DNA of 64,000 nt from Azotimanducus sp965199815. Its GTDB lineage: Bacteria; Pseudomonadota; Gammaproteobacteria; Pseudomonadales; Azotimanducaceae. Both the position numbers and the translations under genes were made by a program. Under the pieces are notes generated by a model. That model made no database searches and was not told the DNA's origin. It saw nothing but the letters and a program-made list of their open reading frames with translations. Every line of letters begins with the position of its first letter. Position 1 is the first letter of the stretch. The stretch spans positions 1 through 64,000 of the forward strand of contig CBDATE010000034.1 of the NCBI GenBank assembly GCA_965199815.1, read 5' to 3'. Below, one piece after another: positions 59,553-64,000 of the stretch.

Positions 59553-60169
59553 ACGAACCCATGCAGGCAGTGCAATCGACAGCTGTGCATCAAGTGCATC
59601 AAGCGCCGTGCGAGACCGCGCAACAGCGTCCACAGGTCATGCGCTGGTATGTCGTGCAAGTCTATTCGGGCCATGAGAAATCGGTCAAACAAGCGCTCGA
59701 GACCCGTATCCACGAATCCCCCGATGCCCATCTTTTCGGTCAGGTCCTGGTGCCGGTCGAAGAAGTGGTGGAGATGCGTGGCGGGCAGAAACGCCGCAGC
59801 GAACGCAGGTTCTTTCCCGGGTATGTTCTGGTGGAAATGGTGCTCAACGATGACACCTGGCATCTGATACAGAAGACTCCGCGGGTGCTCGGTTTTATCG
59901 GCGGCAAGGCCGATGATCCAACCCCTCTGACAGCTGCGGAAGCGGATTCGATACTGGCCAGCGTCGAGGCCGGTCGCGGCGACCAGGCACGACCCAAGAT
60001 CGTCTATGAACCGGGAGAGATCGTGCGCGTTACGGAAGGGCCTTTCAACGACTTCAGTGGCGTTGTCGAGACGGTTGACTACGAAAACAGCAAGCTCAAG
60101 GTCGCCGTGACCATCTTCGGACGTTCGACCCCGGTCGAACTCGAGTTCACTCAGGTGGAGAAGGGATAA
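59549..60169 (+). CDS. nusG: transcription termination/antitermination factor NusG
   Basis: A 206-residue factor that binds RNA polymerase and links it to Rho or the ribosome. The NGN domain has RWYVVQVYSGHEKSVKQAL and RRFFPGYVLVEMVLND; the KOW motif EGPFNDFSGVVETVDYE is at about 165-181. The protein carries about 28 extra residues before RWYVVQ (rich in Gln and His). The ATG at 59549 overlaps the secE stop as ATGA; an ATG at 59639 would give the standard length but has no ribosome site. Confidence 0.93.
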   Translation: MNEPMQAVQSTAVHQVHQAPCETAQQRPQVMRWYVVQVYSGHEKSVKQALETRIHESPDAHLFGQVLVPVEEVVEMRGGQKRRSERRFFPGYVLVEMVLNDDTWHLIQKTPRVLGFIGGKADDPTPLTAAEADSILASVEAGRGDQARPKIVYEPGEIVRVTEGPFNDFSGVVETVDYENSKLKVAVTIFGRSTPVELEFTQVEKG

Positions 60170-60274
60170 CGACACCCCTGTCAGGCAAGGCATTCAGGCG
60201 GAGAACGCGGGCCGGGCACGTACAAGAACACAAAGACACACGCACAAGACACACAAGACACAGGATACACAGGC

Positions 60275-60706
60275 ATGGCTGAAATCACGGGATACATCAA
60301 GTTGCAGGTGCCGGCCGGCGATGCCAAGCCGGCACCACCCATTGGCCCGGCGCTCGGTCAGCACGGCCTCAACATTCAGGATTTCTGCAGTCGTTTCAAC
60401 TCCGGCACCGGACATCTCGAACGCGGCATGCCAGTGCCCGTGGTCATCAGCGTGTATTCGGACCGCAAGTTCGACTTCGTTGTCAAATCCCCGCCAGCGG
60501 CGGTGCTCCTGCGCAAGGCGGCAGGCATAGACAAGGGCTCTGCCACGCCCAACACCGAAAAGGTGGGCAAGGTCACGCGCAGTCAAATCAACGAAATCGC
60601 TGCCCTGAAAAAAGACGACCTGAATGCTGCCAGCGAGGAAGCGGCTTTCAACATCATCGTCGGTACCGCCCGCAGCATGGGCATTGAAGTCAACGCGGAT
60701 GCCTGA
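60275..60706 (+). CDS. rplK: 50S ribosomal protein L11
   Basis: A 143-residue protein: ITGYIKLQVPAGDAKPAPPI then GPALGQHGLNIQDFCSRFNS, VISVYSDRKFDFVVKSPPAA, and the C-terminal rRNA-binding domain ending GTARSMGIEV. L11 with 23S rRNA forms the GTPase-associated centre and supports RelA sensing. A 105-bp leader between nusG and this gene is rich in ACA and CACA repeats, without a clear promoter. rplA follows after 37 bp. Confidence 0.98.
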   Translation: MAEITGYIKLQVPAGDAKPAPPIGPALGQHGLNIQDFCSRFNSGTGHLERGMPVPVVISVYSDRKFDFVVKSPPAAVLLRKAAGIDKGSATPNTEKVGKVTRSQINEIAALKKDDLNAASEEAAFNIIVGTARSMGIEVNADA

Positions 60707-60743
60707 GCCGGGCATTCGCGGACAGACACATCAGGAAGCACAC

Positions 60744-61451
60744 ATGAAACTTACCAAACGCCAGGCCAGAACCCGCGAGCTTGTGGAATCAGGGCGCTAC
60801 TATCCCATTCACGAAGCCATGGAAGTACTCAAGACCCTGAGTCCGAAACGGGCCAGCGAGAGTACCTTCGAGGAATCCCTCGAGGTGTCGGTGAATCTGG
60901 GTGTCAATCCGCGTCGCTCGGACCAGACGGTGCGCGGTGCCACGAAACTGCCGCACGGCAATGGCAAACAGGTGCGCGTGGCCGTGTTTGCTACTGATGA
61001 TGAAGCTCAGGCGGCGCTCGAGGCAGGTGCCGATGCTGTGGGGCTCGAAGATCTCGCCGAACAGATCAAGGGCGGCGACCTTGGCTTTGATACCGTAATC
61101 GCAGCGCGCTCCGCCATGAAAACAGTCAGCCCGCTGGCGCGCCTGCTCGGTCCCAGAGGACTCATGCCGAACCCCAAGTCGGGCACGGTCACGGACGATG
61201 TGGCCACGGCTGTGCGCGATGCCAAGGCCGGGCAACTTCGCTTTCGTACTGACCGCGGTGGTCTGATTCATGGCTGCGTGGGCAAGGTCGGTTTCGCGCC
61301 CGAGCATGTCAAGGAGAATGTCGAGGCACTGTTGTCCGACCTCAAGCGCATCAAGCCGGCGAGTTCCAAGGGGGTTTATCTGAAGAAGCTGACACTGTCG
61401 TCAACTTTCGGGCCAGGTATTGCCATCGACCTGTCAACCCTGGCCATCTGA
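60744..61451 (+). CDS. rplA: 50S ribosomal protein L1
   Basis: A 235-residue protein of the L1 stalk. MKLTKRQARTRELVESGRYY opens it, VNLGVNPRRSDQTVRGATKL is the N-domain rRNA-binding signature, and RLLGPRGLMPNPKSGTVTDD the family hallmark. The ATG at 60744 follows AGGA by 7 nt and replaces a longer open frame overlapping rplK. In other bacteria L1 represses the rplKA mRNA; a matching leader is not evident here. Confidence 0.97.
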   Translation: MKLTKRQARTRELVESGRYYPIHEAMEVLKTLSPKRASESTFEESLEVSVNLGVNPRRSDQTVRGATKLPHGNGKQVRVAVFATDDEAQAALEAGADAVGLEDLAEQIKGGDLGFDTVIAARSAMKTVSPLARLLGPRGLMPNPKSGTVTDDVATAVRDAKAGQLRFRTDRGGLIHGCVGKVGFAPEHVKENVEALLSDLKRIKPASSKGVYLKKLTLSSTFGPGIAIDLSTLAI

Positions 61452-61494
61452 ATACCCCAGGCAATCCAGTCAAGCCGAACTTCAAGGACACACC

Positions 61495-62043
61495 ATGCCA
61501 TTGACACGAGAGCGCAAGGAAACCCTGATCGAGGATGTACGGCATCTTGCCAGCGAGTCTTCCGCGCTTCTGCTGGCCGATTTTCGCGGGCTTGATGTCG
61601 CGGCCATGACCGATATGCGCCGTCGTGCGCGCGCACAGTCGATACGCCTCAAGGTGGTTCCCAACAGGCTGGCACGGCTTGCGCTCGAGGATACGCCGCA
61701 CAAGTGCTTGCAGGATACGCTCACCGGGCCGAACCTGCTGGTCTCCACGCAGGAAGATGCCGGTGCGCTGGCGCGCCTCATGCGCGAGTTCATGAAAGAC
61801 CACGAGGCGCTTGCAGTGCGCGCTGTCTCGGTTGATGGCCACCGTCTCGCGGGAGATGCGCTGCACACCATCGCCAATCTGCCATCACGGGAACAGGCGC
61901 TGTCCATGCTCATGGGAACCCTGAACGCGCCGGTCGCGAAGTTGGCGCAGGTGCTGACCGCCTTGCCACAGAAGCTGGTGGGTACGCTCGATGCCTGTGC
62001 CAGGGCCAAGGACGCAGAACACGCAGATGGCGACAGCGCCTGA
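61495..62043 (+). CDS. rplJ: 50S ribosomal protein L10
   Basis: A 182-residue L10: MPLTRERKETLIEDVRHLA, then ALLLADFRGLDVAAMTDMRR and VVPNRLARLAL, which correspond to the rRNA-binding N domain. The C-terminal helix (SALSMLMGTLNAPVAKLAQV-like region near residue 145) binds the L7/L12 dimers. The ATG at 61495 follows AAGGA. Only 43 bp separate it from rplA, so the L10-binding leader known from Escherichia coli would need to lie partly within rplA. Confidence 0.95.
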   Translation: MPLTRERKETLIEDVRHLASESSALLLADFRGLDVAAMTDMRRRARAQSIRLKVVPNRLARLALEDTPHKCLQDTLTGPNLLVSTQEDAGALARLMREFMKDHEALAVRAVSVDGHRLAGDALHTIANLPSREQALSMLMGTLNAPVAKLAQVLTALPQKLVGTLDACARAKDAEHADGDSA

Positions 62044-62102
62044 AGAAAATCAATCACGCATATGCACACGCATAGCCAACACACCCCTGGAGGAATACAC
62101 CA

Positions 62103-62492
62103 ATGGAATTGTCCAAAGACGATATCGTAAACGCCGTCTCCGAGATGAGCGTCATGGATGTGGTCGAGCTCGTCAAGATGATGGAGGAGCGCTTCGGCGT
62201 GACAGCCGCGGCCGCCGTGGCAGCACCTGCACCGGCACAGGCCGGAGAAGAATCTGTCGGCGGTGCCGAAGAGGAAGTGCAAACCGCCTTTGACGTGGTT
62301 CTCACTGCACCCGGCGACAAGAAAGTCAATGTCATCAAAGCCATTCGGGCTATCACCGGACTCGGCCTGAAGGAATCCAAGGCCGTCGTGGACGGCGCTC
62401 CCCAGGTGGTAAAGGAAGGTGTCAGCAAGGAAGAAGCGGAATCCTTCAAGACACAGATTGAAGAAGCAGGTGGCAGCGCGGAACTCAAGTAA
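62103..62492 (+). CDS. rplL: 50S ribosomal protein L7/L12
   Basis: A 129-residue protein. The N-terminal dimerisation domain contains VVELVKMMEERFGV; an Ala/Pro-rich hinge (about 40-60) follows, and the C-terminal domain with FDVVLTAPGDKKVNVIKAIR and GLGLKESKAVVDGAP ends at ELK. L7/L12 recruits translation factors. Ribosome site GGAGG lies 9 nt upstream of the ATG. An attenuator-like hairpin separates it from rpoB. Confidence 0.98.
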   Translation: MELSKDDIVNAVSEMSVMDVVELVKMMEERFGVTAAAAVAAPAPAQAGEESVGGAEEEVQTAFDVVLTAPGDKKVNVIKAIRAITGLGLKESKAVVDGAPQVVKEGVSKEEAESFKTQIEEAGGSAELK

Positions 62493-62573
62493 TTCGACAG
62501 GTTCGAGATCTCATTGCTCATCGGGAATCCGACAAGCGCCTGGCAGCGGCTTGGCGAGTTCCCGAGACATTTC

Positions 62574-62624
62574 GGCCTGAACGGCTCTCGCGTACGTGAG
62601 TCGTTCAGGCCATTGAATTTTTTT
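62574..62624 (+). terminator. rplL-rpoB attenuator-like hairpin
   Basis: GGCCTGAACG (62574-62583) and CGTTCAGGCC (62602-62611) form a perfect 10-bp stem with an inner CTC/GAG pairing, followed by ATTGAA and seven T residues (62618-62624). A second, smaller stem TCGGGAA/TTCCCGA (62521-62565) lies just before. A partial terminator between rplL and rpoB is known in Escherichia coli, where it sets the ratio of ribosomal protein to RNA polymerase. Confidence 0.8.
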
Positions 62625-62647
62625 GCAGTACTTCAATGGAGCACCCC

Positions 62648-64000
62648 ATGTCTCTGAGTTTGGCGGAAAGGAAGCGTTGGCGCAAAGACTTCGGCACCTT
62701 GCCCGAAGTCATGGAGATTCCATACCTGCTGGCAATCCAGATCAATTCCTATCGCATGTTCCTGCAAGCCGATGTAGCGCCGGAAGAACGCGGCGAGCAC
62801 GGGCTGCATGGCACCTTCAAGTCCATCTTTCCCATCAAGAGCCGTTCCGAAAATGCACAGCTCGACTATGTGAGCTACAGCTTCCGGGAGCCGCCGTTTG
62901 ATGTCAAGGAATGCCTGCAGCGCGGTGCGAACTATGCCGCGCCGCTGCATGTCAAGGTGCGGCTCAAACTCTTTGATCGCGAGACGAACAACAAGACCGT
63001 CAAGGAGATCAAGGAGCAGGAAGTCTATATGGGCGAAATTCCGCTCATGACGGAACACGGCACCTTCATCGTCAACGGCACACAGAAGGTCGTTGTCTCG
63101 CAATTGCACAGATCTCCGGGGGTCTTTTTCGATCACGACAAGGGCAAGACACATTCTTCCGGCAAGCTGCTCTATTCGGCACGGGTCATTCCCTATCGAG
63201 GCTCATGGCTCGATTTCGAATTCGACCCCAAGGACCTGGTGTATGTGCGCATTGACCGCAGACGCAAGCTGCCGGCCACCATCATGCTGCGCGCGCTCGG
63301 CCTGTCTTCCGAGGAAATGCTCGCTCTCTTCTTCGAGAAGGTGCATTTTCACCGCAAGCGCAACGGCAAATACTCCATGGATCTGGTGCCGGAGCGTATG
63401 CGTGGAGATGTGGCGAGCTTTGATATACACGATCGGGAAGGTAAGCTGATCATCTCTCAGGGCAGACGCATTACTGCCCGTCATGTCCGCCAGCTCGCTG
63501 CCACCAGATTCAGGCGGCTCGATGTCCCGCGCGAATTCCTCGTCGGCAAGGTCTGCTCCAGCGCCCTGATTGACAAGAGCACCGGCGAAGAGGTGGCACC
63601 CTGCAACACGGTTATCACTGACGAATTGCTGACGCGTCTGGAAGAGCTCGGCTTTCAGGACATAGACACCATCTACAGCAATGATCTTGACTGTGGCAAC
63701 TATCTGTCGGAAACCCTGCGCATCGACCCTGCGCACACCCAGCATGAGGCCAGGGTGGAAATCTATCGCATGATGCGTCCGGGCGAGCCGCCTACCCGTG
63801 AAGCCGCGGATGGACTCTTCGAGCGTCTGTTCTTTTCCGAGGAACGCTACGACCTGAGCGCCGTCGGCCGCATGAAATTCAATCGGCGTCTTGGGCGCGA
63901 CAGTATTGAAGGCGAAGGCGTACTGACGACGGACGATATTGTCGAGGTATTGCGTACCCTCATTGAAGTGCGCAATGGCAAGGGTACGGTGGACGATATC
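62648..64000 (+). CDS. rpoB: RNA polymerase beta subunit, 3' end beyond window
   Basis: About 451 codons of RpoB are visible. The protein starts MSLSLAERKRWRKDFGTLPE, and EIPYLLAIQINSY is the conserved first-domain segment. EIPLMTEHGTFIVNGTQKVV and VSQLHRSPGVFF are diagnostic, and the window ends at LIEVRNGKGTVDDI, before the rifampicin region. The ATG at 62648 has GGAG 7 nt upstream. The gene follows rplL by 155 bp containing the attenuator hairpin. Confidence 0.97.
   Translation, partial: MSLSLAERKRWRKDFGTLPEVMEIPYLLAIQINSYRMFLQADVAPEERGEHGLHGTFKSIFPIKSRSENAQLDYVSYSFREPPFDVKECLQRGANYAAPLHVKVRLKLFDRETNNKTVKEIKEQEVYMGEIPLMTEHGTFIVNGTQKVVVSQLHRSPGVFFDHDKGKTHSSGKLLYSARVIPYRGSWLDFEFDPKDLVYVRIDRRRKLPATIMLRALGLSSEEMLALFFEKVHFHRKRNGKYSMDLVPERMRGDVASFDIHDREGKLIISQGRRITARHVRQLAATRFRRLDVPREFLVGKVCSSALIDKSTGEEVAPCNTVITDELLTRLEELGFQDIDTIYSNDLDCGNYLSETLRIDPAHTQHEARVEIYRMMRPGEPPTREAADGLFERLFFSEERYDLSAVGRMKFNRRLGRDSIEGEGVLTTDDIVEVLRTLIEVRNGKGTVDDI

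Overview
The window looks like the chromosome of a free-living, probably marine, non-enterobacterial gammaproteobacterium with a high-GC genome. This is inferred from conserved gene order rather than from any rRNA. The yggS-proC-yggT-metX-metW-DUF4426 block beside pilT, the block ftsZ / dciA / M23 peptidase / secA / argJ, and the block tRNA-Gln-prs-rplY-pth-ychF all match Pseudomonas-type chromosomes. Use of DciA, a large TonB-dependent receptor, a CoxL-like molybdenum hydroxylase and a PQQ alcohol dehydrogenase fit an aerobic heterotroph.

Layout. 1-13.2 kb: acyl-CoA ligase (cut by the left edge), type III CoA-transferase, a long type-2 isoleucyl-tRNA synthetase, a nitronate monooxygenase-like flavoprotein, the yggS-proC-yggT-metX-metW-DUF4426 operon (minus strand), divergent pilT and a GPP34-family protein. 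13.2-17.1 kb: small DUF gene divergent from a TonB receptor, a strong palindrome and the wreck of an IS3-family element. 17.2-30.5 kb: the division and cell wall (dcw) operon mraZ-rsmH-ftsL-ftsI-murE-mraY-murD-ftsW-murC-ftsQ-ftsA-ftsZ. Most genes overlap by a few bases, but murF, murG, murB and ddlB are absent, and lpxC is missing after ftsZ. 30.5-36 kb: dciA, M23 peptidase, secA, argJ. 36-40 kb: tRNA-Thr(CGU), an orphan DNA methyltransferase, an LLM flavoprotein, two type IV pilin-like proteins and a short-chain dehydrogenase. 40.2-41.4 kb: rpsF-rpsR-rplI. 41.4-47.8 kb: sodium/solute symporter, a CoxGSLM-like molybdenum hydroxylase operon and a small beta-rich protein. 48-48.97 kb: a MerC-domain protein and a Zur-type regulator behind a perfect palindrome resembling a Zur operator. 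49.3-50.9 kb: a C5-cytosine methyltransferase followed by a decayed GHKL ATPase partner. 50.9-53.1 kb: quinohemoprotein alcohol dehydrogenase. 53.3-56.9 kb: tRNA-Gln, prs, rplY, pth, ychF. 57-64 kb: tRNA-Tyr, tRNA-Gly, tRNA-Thr, tuf, tRNA-Trp, secE, nusG, rplKAJL, an attenuator-like hairpin and the start of rpoB, which runs off the right edge.

Most of the window is housekeeping. The accessory or unusual parts are the reduced dcw cluster with divergent FtsZ tail and FtsI motif, the MerC-Zur unit, the two methyltransferases (one with a dead partner), the IS3 remnant with internal 26-bp repeats, and the CoxL-like and PQQ oxidoreductases. All calls come from reading motifs and gene order by eye; no database search was run.
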